This document shows positions 26,310-33,545 of a stretch of 64,000 bases of DNA, one piece after another. The stretch is from Ostreiculturibacter nitratireducens. Its GTDB lineage: Bacteria; Pseudomonadota; Alphaproteobacteria; Rhodobacterales; Rhodobacteraceae. A model generated the notes under the pieces. It did not search any database, had not been told where the DNA came from, and worked only from the letters and a program-made list of their open reading frames with translations. The translations under genes were made by a program, and so were the position numbers. How positions within the stretch are numbered: the first letter of the stretch is position 1; each line of letters opens with the position of its first letter. Location: NCBI RefSeq assembly GCF_032670585.1, contig NZ_JAVQHL010000003.1, forward strand, positions 418,157-482,156. Direction: 5' to 3'.

Positions 26310-26473
26310 GGCCATATGGCAGGCGTGGCGGCCGCTTGCCTGCGCGGATGCTGAGCTCCGGCTTCGGGAAAGGGGCCACGGATGGTCATGCTGGCTCGGC
26401 GGCCCCCTTGCGGGTGTAGACCGGGCGTGGGTCGCGGCCTTGTTCGTTCTTGCCGAATTTTGTGCCACCCCCC

Positions 26474-26508
26474 TGAAAAGCGAAACGCCCCGGACCGGGT
26501 CCGGGGCG
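26474..26508 (-). terminator. Terminator-like hairpin after rpmD
   Basis: A 10-bp perfect stem (26486-26495 with 26499-26508) and a 3-base loop, followed leftward by tttcgctttt. It lies 24 bases after the rpmD stop. Confidence 0.7.
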
Positions 26509-26531
26509 CCTCCAATTCCGACCGAGCCGGC

Positions 26532-26723
26532 TCAGCCGCGCTCTTCGATGATCTGCACCAGGTGCGGGATCGACTTCACCATACCGCGGATCGCGGGCGT
26601 GTCCTCGAGTTCGCGGGTGCGGTTCACCTTGTTCAGCCCGAGGCCGATCAGCGTGCTGCGCTGGACGGCGGGGCGGCGGATCGGCGAGGCGATCTGCTTC
26701 ACGACGATGGTTTTCTTGGCCAT
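26532..26723 (-). CDS. rpmD: 50S ribosomal protein L30
   Basis: A 63-residue protein with IASPIRRPAVQRSTLIGLGL and KVNRTRELEDTPAIRGM, standard for bacterial L30. The length is normal. It follows rpsE by 12 bases and is the last gene before a terminator-like hairpin, so it probably ends the first spc transcript. Confidence 0.97.
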   Translation of the reverse strand: MAKKTIVVKQIASPIRRPAVQRSTLIGLGLNKVNRTRELEDTPAIRGMVKSIPHLVQIIEERG

Positions 26724-26735
26724 GTCCCTGCTCCC

Positions 26736-27314
26736 TTACGCTTCGGCCGTTTCGGCTTCGGGCTTCTTCAGGATGTCGGCGACCTTCTTGCCGCGACGCT
26801 GGGCCACCATGCGGGGGCTCGCTTCGCGCTTCAGGCCGTCGATCGTGGCGCGGATCATGTTGTAGGGGTTCTGCGAACCCAGCGACTTCGCCACGACGTC
26901 CTGGACGCCAAGCATCTCGAACACGGCGCGCATCGGACCACCGGCGATGATGCCGGTACCCGGAACGGCGGTGCGCATCACGACCTTGCCGGCGCCATGA
27001 CGGCCTTCGATGTCGTGGTGCAGCGTGCGGCCATCCCGCAGCGGCACGCGGATCATCGAGCGCTTGGCCTGTTCGGTCGCCTTGCGGATCGCTTCCGGCA
27101 CTTCCTTGGCCTTGCCCTTGCCGAAGCCGACACGGCCCCGCTGGTCGCCGACGACGACGAGCGCGGCGAAGCCGAAGCGCTTGCCACCCTTCACCGTCTT
27201 CGAGACGCGGTTGATCGCCACGAGACGATCGGCGAATTCCGGAGCTTCCTCGCGGTCCCGCCGGTCTTCACGGCGGTCTTCGCGACGGTCCCGGCGCTGT
27301 TCACGTTCTGCCAT
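26736..27314 (-). CDS. rpsE: 30S ribosomal protein S5
   Basis: A 192-residue small-subunit protein important for decoding accuracy. The double-stranded RNA-binding-like domain (VAINRVSKTVKGGKRFGF) and the fold-2 motif GTGIIAGGPMRAVFEMLG are clear. The first 23 residues are a charged low-complexity repeat (RREDRREDRRDREE) made by near-repeated codons. This extends the protein beyond E. coli S5 (167 residues). Confidence 0.97.
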   Translation of the reverse strand: MAEREQRRDRREDRREDRRDREEAPEFADRLVAINRVSKTVKGGKRFGFAALVVVGDQRGRVGFGKGKAKEVPEAIRKATEQAKRSMIRVPLRDGRTLHHDIEGRHGAGKVVMRTAVPGTGIIAGGPMRAVFEMLGVQDVVAKSLGSQNPYNMIRATIDGLKREASPRMVAQRRGKKVADILKKPEAETAEA

Positions 27315-27324
27315 CTTCGTCTCC

Positions 27325-27684
27325 TCAGAATTTCAGGCCGCCTTCACGGGCAGCGTCGGCAAGCGCCTTGATCTTCCCGTGAAAGAGGAACCCGCCGCGA
27401 TCGAAGTAGCACTCTTCGACACCGGCCTTCTTGGCGCGCTCGGCGATCGCCGCACCGATCTTCTTCGCCGCCTCGATGTTGTTCTTGCCGACGACACCCA
27501 GATCCTTCTCGAGGCTGGAAGCCGAGGCGAGCGTCACACCTTTGACGTCGTCGATCAGCTGCACGCTGATGTTCTTGCTGGAACGATGAACCGAGAGGCG
27601 CGCGCGCCCATCCGCCATCTTGCGAAGCTTGTTCCGGACGCGCAGGCGGCGCTTGAGGAACAGTTCCCGTTTGCTGTTTGCCAT
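27325..27684 (-). CDS. rplR: 50S ribosomal protein L18
   Basis: A 119-residue 5S rRNA-binding protein. RLSVHRSSKNISVQLIDD, EECYFDRGGFLFHGKIKALA and the terminal AAREGGLKF are diagnostic. The basic N-terminus (KRELFLKRRLRVRNKLRK) is typical. It sits between rplF and rpsE in normal spc order. Confidence 0.97.
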   Translation of the reverse strand: MANSKRELFLKRRLRVRNKLRKMADGRARLSVHRSSKNISVQLIDDVKGVTLASASSLEKDLGVVGKNNIEAAKKIGAAIAERAKKAGVEECYFDRGGFLFHGKIKALADAAREGGLKF

Positions 27685-27695
27685 CTCTTGCGTCC

Positions 27696-28229
27696 TTACT
27701 TCTTCTTACCTTCCTTGCGGAAGATGTACTCACCCTTGTAGCGGATGCCCTTGCCCTTGTAGGGCTCCGGACCGCGCCACTCGCGGATGTTCGCCGCGAC
27801 CTGACCGACGAGCTGCGCGTCGATACCTTCGACGACGATCTCGGTCTGCTTCGGCGTGGTGACGGTGACGCCCTGCGGAACCTCGAAGTTCACTTCGTGG
27901 CTGTAGCCGAGCGAGAGCTTCAGCGTGTTGCCCGCCATCGCGGCGCGGTAACCCACGCCCTGGATCTCGAGCTCTTTCTTGAAGCCCTGGGTCACGCCGG
28001 TCACGAGGTTCTCGACCATCGAACGCGACATGCCCCACTGCTGGCGGGCGCGCTTGGAGGTGCCGCGCGGCGTCACCTTCACAACGTTCCCGTCGATCGC
28101 GATCGTCACGTCGTCCGTCGCGTTGAAGGAAAGCGTGCCTTTCGGCCCCTTCACTTCCACGGTCTGGCCCGAGAGGGTCGCGGAGACCCCCGAGGGCAGC
28201 TCGACCGGTTTTTTGCCAATACGAGACAT
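27696..28229 (-). CDS. rplF: 50S ribosomal protein L6
   Basis: A 177-residue protein near the factor-binding site. It starts MSRIGKKPVELPSGV. The two L6 repeats and the C-terminal PEPYKGKGIRYKGEYI are hallmarks. The ATG at 28229 is chosen over an in-frame upstream one because it gives the family N-terminus and follows GGAGG. It lies ten bases from rpsH. Confidence 0.97.
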   Translation of the reverse strand: MSRIGKKPVELPSGVSATLSGQTVEVKGPKGTLSFNATDDVTIAIDGNVVKVTPRGTSKRARQQWGMSRSMVENLVTGVTQGFKKELEIQGVGYRAAMAGNTLKLSLGYSHEVNFEVPQGVTVTTPKQTEIVVEGIDAQLVGQVAANIREWRGPEPYKGKGIRYKGEYIFRKEGKKK

Positions 28230-28239
28230 CATGCCCTCC

Positions 28240-28638
28240 TTAGAACACGGTGCAGAGCACTTCGCCGCCGACATGCGCCGCGCGGGCGGCCGCATCGGAC
28301 ATCACACCCCTGGGCGTCGAGACGATCGACACGCCGAGGCCCTGGCGGACCGAGGGGATATCCTTGACGGAGGCGTAGACGCGCCGGCCGGGAGTGGAGA
28401 CGCGCTTCAACTCGCGGATGACCGGGGTGCCTTCGAAGTACTTCAGGCTGATTTCGAGTTCCGGGAGGCCGTTGGCGCCCGTAACCTTCTCATAGCCGCG
28501 GATGTAGCCTTCCGAGGCAAGCACGTCCAGAACCCAGGCGCGCAGTTTCGACGCCGGGGTGCGGACGGTGGATTTGCCACGCATCTGCGCGTTGCGGATG
28601 CGGGCCAGCATATCGCCGAGAGGATCGTTCATCGACAT
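28240..28638 (-). CDS. rpsH: 30S ribosomal protein S8
   Basis: A 132-residue rRNA-binding assembly protein. MSMNDPLGDMLARIRNAQMR and the C-terminal STPRGVMSDAAARAAHVGGE are typical. In E. coli S8 represses the spc operon; whether the same site exists here was not seen. Met3 is an equally possible start. Confidence 0.97.
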   Translation of the reverse strand: MSMNDPLGDMLARIRNAQMRGKSTVRTPASKLRAWVLDVLASEGYIRGYEKVTGANGLPELEISLKYFEGTPVIRELKRVSTPGRRVYASVKDIPSVRQGLGVSIVSTPRGVMSDAAARAAHVGGEVLCTVF

Positions 28639-28650
28639 GTCCCGGTCTCC

Positions 28651-28956
28651 TTACCAGCTCGACTTGACCATGCCGGGGATCTGGCCGAACGAGGCCAGGT
28701 CGCGCAGCATGATCCGCGAGAGTTTGAGCTTGCGATAGTACGCATGCGGACGGCCAGTCAGCTGGCACCGGTTGTGCAGCCGCGTGGCGGACGAGTTGCG
28801 GGGCAGTTCCGCCAGCTTGAGCGTAGCCTTGAAACGCTCTTCCATCGGGCGGGACTGATCTTCGATGACCGCTTTGAGAGCGGCGCGCTTGGCGGCGTAT
28901 TGCTTCACCATCCGGGCGCGCTTCTTCTCGCGTTCAACCATGGAAACTTTTGCCAT
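28651..28956 (-). CDS. rpsN: 30S ribosomal protein S14 (zinc-independent form)
   Basis: A 101-residue S14 of the long C-minus type. The zinc-ribbon cysteine pairs of the short form are absent; only the single Cys in RCQLTGRPHAYYRK remains. RLKLSRIMLRD-like and GQIPGMVKSSW C-terminal motifs are standard. It sits in normal spc order between rplE and rpsH. Confidence 0.97.
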   Translation of the reverse strand: MAKVSMVEREKKRARMVKQYAAKRAALKAVIEDQSRPMEERFKATLKLAELPRNSSATRLHNRCQLTGRPHAYYRKLKLSRIMLRDLASFGQIPGMVKSSW

Positions 28957-28976
28957 TGTCTATCTCCTCGCCCGCG

Positions 28977-29537
28977 TCAGCCCGTGAACGGCATGTTGAA
29001 TTGCTTCAACAGCGCCTTCGCTTCCGCGTCGGTACGCGCGGTGGTGCAGATGATGATGTCCATGCCGAGAACCTCGTCGACCTTGTCGAAGTCGATCTCG
29101 GGGAACACGATGTGTTCCTTCAGGCCCATCGCGTAGTTGCCGCGACCGTCGAAGGACGTGCCCTTAACGCCGCGGAAGTCGCGGACGCGCGGCAGCGCGA
29201 TCGTGATGAGGCGGTCGAGGAATTCATACATCCGGTCGCCACGGAGCGTGACCTTGGCGCCGAGCGGCATTTCTTCCCGGACGCGGAAGCCCGCGATGGA
29301 CTTCTTCGCCTTCGTCACCACGGCCTTCTGACCGGCGATGAGCGACAACTCTTCGGCGGCGTTCTTGACCTTCTTGGTGTCCTTCACGGCCTCGCCGACG
29401 CCCATGTTCAGCACGATCTTGTCGAGCTTCGGGATCATCATGTCGTTCTTGTAGCCGAACTCTTCCTTGAGAGCGGCGCGAACGGCGGCCTGGTAGTGCG
29501 CCTTGAGGCGCGGGGTGTAGGTGGCTGCGTCGAGCAT
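28977..29537 (-). CDS. rplE: 50S ribosomal protein L5
   Basis: A 186-residue 5S rRNA-binding protein of the central protuberance. NMGVGEAVKDTKKVKNAAEE, IAGQKAVVTKAKKSIAGF and KEHIVFPEIDFDKVD are diagnostic. The ATG shares one base with the rplX stop, so the two are translationally coupled. Confidence 0.97.
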   Translation of the reverse strand: MLDAATYTPRLKAHYQAAVRAALKEEFGYKNDMMIPKLDKIVLNMGVGEAVKDTKKVKNAAEELSLIAGQKAVVTKAKKSIAGFRVREEMPLGAKVTLRGDRMYEFLDRLITIALPRVRDFRGVKGTSFDGRGNYAMGLKEHIVFPEIDFDKVDEVLGMDIIICTTARTDAEAKALLKQFNMPFTG

Positions 29538-29842
29538 CAGATCGCCTCCCCGGTGGTCTTGGCGTAGCGAACCTTCTTGTCGCCTTCCATGCGGAAGCCG
29601 ACGCGGGTCGCCTTGCCGTCCTTGTCCATCAGAGCGAGGTTCGACAGGTCGACAGGCATGGCCTTCGGCACGCGGCCGCCCTGGCTGGTCTGGCTCTGCT
29701 TGGTGTGACGGATCGCGATGTTGATCCCCTCGACCACGGCCTTGCCGGCCTTCGGGTCGACGCTCGAAATCTCGCCGGTCTTGCCCTTGTCCTTGCCGAC
29801 GAGGACGACGACCTTGTCGCCTTTACGGAGTTTCGCGGCCAT
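29537..29842 (-). CDS. rplX: 50S ribosomal protein L24
   Basis: A 101-residue assembly-initiator protein with a KOW motif (KGDKVVVLVGKDKGKTGEI). The start is ATG 29842, overlapping the rplN stop (TGATG) and placed seven bases after GGAGG; a GTG one codon earlier is less likely. Ordinary spc position. Confidence 0.96.
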   Translation of the reverse strand: MAAKLRKGDKVVVLVGKDKGKTGEISSVDPKAGKAVVEGINIAIRHTKQSQTSQGGRVPKAMPVDLSNLALMDKDGKATRVGFRMEGDKKVRYAKTTGEAI

Positions 29843-30210
29843 CACAGCACCTCCGGAGCAAGCGAGATGATCTTCATGAAGTTCTTCGCGCGAAGCTCGC
29901 GAACGACCGGCCCGAAGATACGGGTGCCGACCGGTTCGCCCTGGTTGTTCAGGATGACGGCGGCGTTGCGGTCGAAGCGGATGGACGTGCCATCTTCGCG
30001 ACGGACTTCCTTGGCCGTGCGAACGACAACGGCCTTGCGGACGTCACCCTTCTTCACGCGACCACGCGGAATGGCTTCCTTCACCGACACCACGATGATG
30101 TCGCCCACAGAGGCGTAACGGCGATGGGAACCACCCAGGACCTTGATGCACTGAACCCGGCGGGCGCCGGAGTTGTCAGCGACATCCAGATTGGTCTGCA
30201 TCTGGATCAT
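29842..30210 (-). CDS. rplN: 50S ribosomal protein L14
   Basis: A 122-residue protein at the subunit interface. MIQMQTNLDVADNSGARRVQ and RDKN-type RFDRNAAVILNNQGEP are unmistakable. It follows rpsQ by 76 bases. The stop overlaps rplX. Confidence 0.98.
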   Translation of the reverse strand: MIQMQTNLDVADNSGARRVQCIKVLGGSHRRYASVGDIIVVSVKEAIPRGRVKKGDVRKAVVVRTAKEVRREDGTSIRFDRNAAVILNNQGEPVGTRIFGPVVRELRAKNFMKIISLAPEVL

Positions 30211-30286
30211 TTGGTTTCTCCCGACCTTTGGGGCCGCTTCTCAGACATTGGCCCCAGGGTTTCGATAAATCTCGAAGGCGACGACC

Positions 30287-30517
30287 TCAGGCGGTCATCA
30301 CCTCCCAGCGTTTCGTCTTCGAGATCGGCGCACATTCCTGGATGCGGACGGTGTCGCCAACCTTGAATTGGTTGTTCGCGTCGTGAGCGCGATACTTCTT
30401 GGATTTCCGGATCGTCTTCTTGAGAACCGGATGCGTGAAGCGGCGCTCGACCAGGACGGTGATGGTCTGGTCGTTCTTGTCGGAGGTGACGACGCCTTGC
30501 AGGATGCGTTTGGGCAT
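30287..30517 (-). CDS. rpsQ: 30S ribosomal protein S17
   Basis: A 76-residue OB-fold primary rRNA-binding protein. MPKRILQGVVTSDKNDQTI, RRFTHPVLKKTIRKSKKY and the GDTVRIQECAPISKTKRW motif are complete. It follows rpmC by 12 bases. Confidence 0.97.
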   Translation of the reverse strand: MPKRILQGVVTSDKNDQTITVLVERRFTHPVLKKTIRKSKKYRAHDANNQFKVGDTVRIQECAPISKTKRWEVMTA

Positions 30518-30529
30518 GTCTTCTCTTCC

Positions 30530-30733
30530 TTACTTCGCCGCCGCTTCAGCGGCTTTCTGGGACAGGACCGTCTTGATGCGGGCGACGTCACGGCGGACGG
30601 CGCGCATGCGGGCGGTGTTCTCGAGCTGGCCGGTGGCCTGCTGGAAGCGGAGGTTGAAGGCCTCCTTCTTGAGCGCCACCAGCTCGTCGCGGAGCTGGTC
30701 GGGCGTCTTTGTCGTCAGTTCCTTGGCGTTCAT
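30530..30733 (-). CDS. rpmC: 50S ribosomal protein L29
   Basis: A 67-residue helical protein near the exit tunnel. LRDELVALKKEAFNLRFQQA and RRDVARIKTVLSQ are typical. Unlike the usual rplP-rpmC coupling, it is separated from rplP by an opposite-strand gene and a terminator, and appears to have its own promoter (30845-30873). Confidence 0.96.
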   Translation of the reverse strand: MNAKELTTKTPDQLRDELVALKKEAFNLRFQQATGQLENTARMRAVRRDVARIKTVLSQKAAEAAAK

Positions 30734-30844
30734 TTCGCCTTGTTCCTTTCAACATCACCAGAGGGCCCTTGCGGGTGACCCTGCATCCGGTGGAGTCAAT
30801 GATAGACAAGCGAATCCAGATGACCCGGAATCGCAGGATGCGTC

Positions 30845-30873
30845 CGTATAAGGGAGCGTCCGCAGGAGGGCAA
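30845..30873 (-). promoter_or_regulatory. Promoter of rpmC-rpsQ-rplN (spc unit)
   Basis: Leftward TTGCCC (30873-30868), 17 bases, TATACG (30850-30845), about 110 bases before rpmC. The element overlaps the ribosome-binding region of the divergent membrane-protein gene. Confidence 0.55.
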
Positions 30874-30890
30874 GGGAAAGTTTGGACGTC

Positions 30891-31607
30891 ATGCTGCCAC
30901 GCTTCGTTCTTCTGGCGCCGCTCGCTCTTTGCTCCTCGTTGCTGCTCTACGTGGCGGTGGCCTTCGATGGAACGCGCGTGGACCAGGCGAACGATGCGGC
31001 AATCGCCGCGACCGTTGCCATCAATCTCCTGGGATACGTCGCAGCGTTCCTGCTGCGGTCCTGGCGACTGGCCCTGATCAACGGCGTGGCCCTCGTGATC
31101 TTCGTCTTCGCTTCGATCGAGGCATCGCTCTCCTGCTTCTGCATCGGGGGTGGATGCGAACAACGCTTGGGGAACTGCGAAGCGGCGCCGGCCCTCGCGA
31201 TCGGGTTGCTGAACGCGGTCCTGATCGTCCTCTTCGATCTGCGGCTCGCGTTCGGCTTCGTGGTGGCGACCGCCTTGGCCTTTCCCTTGCTCGTCGGGAA
31301 ATTGCGCGGCGATCAGGTCGAGCCCCTTCTGGCGGCGGTTTCCACGCTCGATCTGCAGGCGGACTGCCTCGTCCGGGCACCCGTGCACGGCCGCTATCCA
31401 ACGCGTCTCGACGGCGCCGCGCGGGTCTTGCGTCTGCAAGATCTTCAGCCCGGCTGGCTTGGGGGCGAGACCCTGCCCAGATACTACCTTGTCACGAACG
31501 GGGAGGCACGTGTCTGGATCTTCCACGCTCGGGAATTCGCTCCGGTACAGCAGCAGGATCTGGATCTTGGCGATCTCTGCAAGGACGCAACCGCAAGGGG
31601 TGCCTGA
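30891..31607 (+). CDS. Unknown membrane protein inserted between rplP and rpmC
   Basis: A 238-residue protein on the strand opposite to all the surrounding ribosomal genes. It has about four to five hydrophobic helices (roughly residues 5-25, 40-56, 60-82, 99-116, 118-136). A cysteine cluster C82, C84, C89, C96 (CFCIGGGCEQ...C) lies between helices. A soluble C-terminal region of about 100 residues contains YLVTNGEARVWIFHA. I do not recognise the family. The start may instead be the TTG at 30882, nearer to GGAGGG. GC content resembles its neighbours, so there is no compositional sign of recent arrival. Confidence 0.65.
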   Translation: MLPRFVLLAPLALCSSLLLYVAVAFDGTRVDQANDAAIAATVAINLLGYVAAFLLRSWRLALINGVALVIFVFASIEASLSCFCIGGGCEQRLGNCEAAPALAIGLLNAVLIVLFDLRLAFGFVVATALAFPLLVGKLRGDQVEPLLAAVSTLDLQADCLVRAPVHGRYPTRLDGAARVLRLQDLQPGWLGGETLPRYYLVTNGEARVWIFHAREFAPVQQQDLDLGDLCKDATARGA

Positions 31608-31663
31608 ACGATCCCGGGCATGGGCCACCCGCGCGGAGAGAAGGTCTATGGGAAATCCGGCGG

Positions 31664-31702
31664 GTCACAAAAGAATACGGGGCGCCCGATCACGGACGCC
31701 CC
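31664..31702 (-). terminator. Rho-independent terminator after rplP
   Basis: A stem of ggggcg (31679-31684) with cgcccc (31697-31702), followed leftward by gtattctttt. It ends the S10 unit. The same hairpin can serve the convergent membrane-protein gene ending at 31607. Confidence 0.65.
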
Positions 31703-31730
31703 GACTTCTTGCTTCTCGCGATAGCGGGAC

Positions 31731-32144
31731 TTACCAGTCCTCGCGGGCGACGACGCGCGTCTTGATCGGCAGCTTCATCGCACCGAGGCGGAGCGCCTCG
31801 CGGGCGATGTCGTCACCGACGCCGTCGATCTCGAACATGATCCGGCCCGGCTTGACCTTGGCCGCCCAGTAATCGACGGAGCCCTTGCCCTTGCCCATCC
31901 GCACCTCGGTCGGTTTGGACGAGACCGGAACGTCCGGGAACACGCGGATCCAGACCCGGCCCTGACGCTTCATGTGGCGGGTGATCGCGCGGCGTGCCGC
32001 TTCGATCTGCCGCGCGGTGATGCGCTCGGGCTGCGTGGCCTTGAGGCCGAAGGAGCCGAAGTTCAGTTCGAACCCGCCCTTGGCTTCGCCGTGGATGCGG
32101 CCCTTGTGCTGTTTGCGGAACTTTGTCCGTTTCGGTTGCAGCAT
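31731..32144 (-). CDS. rplP: 50S ribosomal protein L16
   Basis: A 137-residue protein near the A-site tRNA elbow. MLQPKRTKFRKQHKGRIHGE, the RVFPDVPVSSKPTEVRMGKG segment and the C-terminal KTRVV are typical. It is the last gene of the S10 unit here, because a terminator and a rightward gene follow instead of rpmC. Confidence 0.97.
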   Translation of the reverse strand: MLQPKRTKFRKQHKGRIHGEAKGGFELNFGSFGLKATQPERITARQIEAARRAITRHMKRQGRVWIRVFPDVPVSSKPTEVRMGKGKGSVDYWAAKVKPGRIMFEIDGVGDDIAREALRLGAMKLPIKTRVVAREDW

Positions 32145-32158
32145 CTCTTACTCTCCTG

Positions 32159-32869
32159 TCACCGGGCGTCGCGGCGCGGACCACGCGGGGCCGGGCCTTC
32201 CTGGGCTTCGCTCTGGCGGCGGTCGCGGGCCTGCGGATCGTGTTCCATGATCTCGCCTTTGAAGATCCAGACCTTCACGCCAATGATCCCGTAGGGGGTC
32301 GAGGCTTCGGCAAGCGCATAGTCGATGTCGGCGCGCAGCGTGTGCAGCGGCACGCGACCTTCACGGTACCATTCGGTCCGGGCGATTTCGGCGCCGCCAA
32401 GACGGCCCGCAACGTTCACACGGATGCCGAGGGCGCCCATGCGCATCGCGTTCTGCACGGCACGCTTCATCGCGCGACGGAACGAAACGCGGCGCTCGAG
32501 CTGCTGGGCGATCGATTCGGCCACCAGCTGGGCGTCGAGTTCGGGCTTGCGAACCTCGACGATGTTGAGGTGCAGTTCCGAGTCCGTCATGTTCGCGAGC
32601 TTCTTGCGAAGCGTCTCGATGTCGGCGCCCTTCTTGCCGATGATGACGCCCGGACGCGCAGTGTGAACGGTGACGCGGCACTTCTTGTGCGGGCGCTCGA
32701 TCACGACGCGGCTGACGCCAGCCTGCTTGCACTCTTCCTGGATGAATTCCCGCATCTTGAGGTCTTCAAGCAGAAGATTGCCGTAGTCCTTGCTGTCGGC
32801 GAACCAGCGGCTGTCCCAGGTGCGGTTGACCTGGAGGCGCATCCCGATGGGGTTGACCTTCTGTCCCAT
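32159..32869 (-). CDS. rpsC: 30S ribosomal protein S3
   Basis: A 236-residue protein at the mRNA entry site. The N-terminal MGQKVNPIGMRLQVNRTWDS, the KH motif VIIGKKGADIETLRKKL and the C-terminal domain with GVKVWIFKGEI are all present. The tail is charged and Arg-rich. The start shares one base with the rplV stop. Confidence 0.97.
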   Translation of the reverse strand: MGQKVNPIGMRLQVNRTWDSRWFADSKDYGNLLLEDLKMREFIQEECKQAGVSRVVIERPHKKCRVTVHTARPGVIIGKKGADIETLRKKLANMTDSELHLNIVEVRKPELDAQLVAESIAQQLERRVSFRRAMKRAVQNAMRMGALGIRVNVAGRLGGAEIARTEWYREGRVPLHTLRADIDYALAEASTPYGIIGVKVWIFKGEIMEHDPQARDRRQSEAQEGPAPRGPRRDAR

Positions 32870-33258
32870 TACGCTTGCTCCCCGGCTGCTTCGACCTGGC
32901 GCACCTTGATCGTCAGTTCGCTGAACGGTTTCATGATCTTGCCGAACCGGCCACGCGCCCGCGGACGGCCGCGCTTCATGGTCAGGTTCTTGCCGACATA
33001 GGCTTCGGCGACGACGAGTTCATCGACGTCGAGCCCGTGGTTGTTTTCTGCGTTGGCGATTGCCGACTGAAGGCACTTCCGCACGTCTTCGGCGATCCGC
33101 TTCTTCGAGAAGGTGAGGTCGGCCAGGGCCTTTTCCACCTTCTTGCCGCGGATCATCGCGGCGACGAGGTTCAGTTTCTGCGGCGAGGTGCGAAGCATCT
33201 TGGACTTGGCCATCGCTTCGTTCTCCGCCACGCGGCGCGGATTCTTTTCCTTACCCAT
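32869..33258 (-). CDS. rplV: 50S ribosomal protein L22
   Basis: A 129-residue protein lining the exit tunnel. RTSPQKLNLVAAMIRGKKVE, SAIANAENNHGLDVDELVVA and the beta-hairpin tip in KRGRPRARGRFGKI are typical, and no deletion is seen in the tip that is altered in macrolide-resistant strains. A Met at residue 16 is an alternative start. Confidence 0.97.
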   Translation of the reverse strand: MGKEKNPRRVAENEAMAKSKMLRTSPQKLNLVAAMIRGKKVEKALADLTFSKKRIAEDVRKCLQSAIANAENNHGLDVDELVVAEAYVGKNLTMKRGRPRARGRFGKIMKPFSELTIKVRQVEAAGEQA

Positions 33259-33263
33259 GGCTC

Positions 33264-33542
33264 TTACTTCCTCTTCGCTTTCTTGTCCGCGGCGTGGCCG
33301 TAGTAGGTCCGCGTCGGCGAATACTCACCGAACTTCTGGCCGATCATCTCTTCGGTGACGGCAACGGGAATGTGCTTCTGCCCGTTGTAGACGCCAAAGG
33401 TCAGGCCGACGAACTGCGGCAGGATGGTCGAACGACGCGACCAGATCTTGATAACTTCGTTGCGGCCCGAAGCCTTCGCCTTCTCCGCCTTCTTCAGGAC
33501 GTAGGCGTCGACAAAGGGGCCCTTCCAAACAGAACGTGCCAT
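33264..33542 (-). CDS. rpsS: 30S ribosomal protein S19
   Basis: A 92-residue head protein. MARSVWKGPFVDAYVLKKAE, KIWSRRSTILPQFVGLTFGV and the tail KFGEYSPTRTYYGH are diagnostic. It lies three bases from the rplB stop in standard S10 order. Confidence 0.98.
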   Translation of the reverse strand: MARSVWKGPFVDAYVLKKAEKAKASGRNEVIKIWSRRSTILPQFVGLTFGVYNGQKHIPVAVTEEMIGQKFGEYSPTRTYYGHAADKKAKRK

Positions 33543-33545
33543 CGA

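Larger units (their letters stand above)
26183..26531. other. 349-base gap between rpmD and rplO
   Basis: No convincing gene. It holds the terminator-like hairpin after rpmD and, about 180 bases on, the rplO promoter candidate. Only short frames without family features are open here. Confidence 0.7.

Noticed and set aside
26187..26468. Short minus-strand frames in the rpmD-rplO gap
   Set aside because: They overlap the terminator and promoter candidates, have no good ribosome-binding site and resemble no protein I know.
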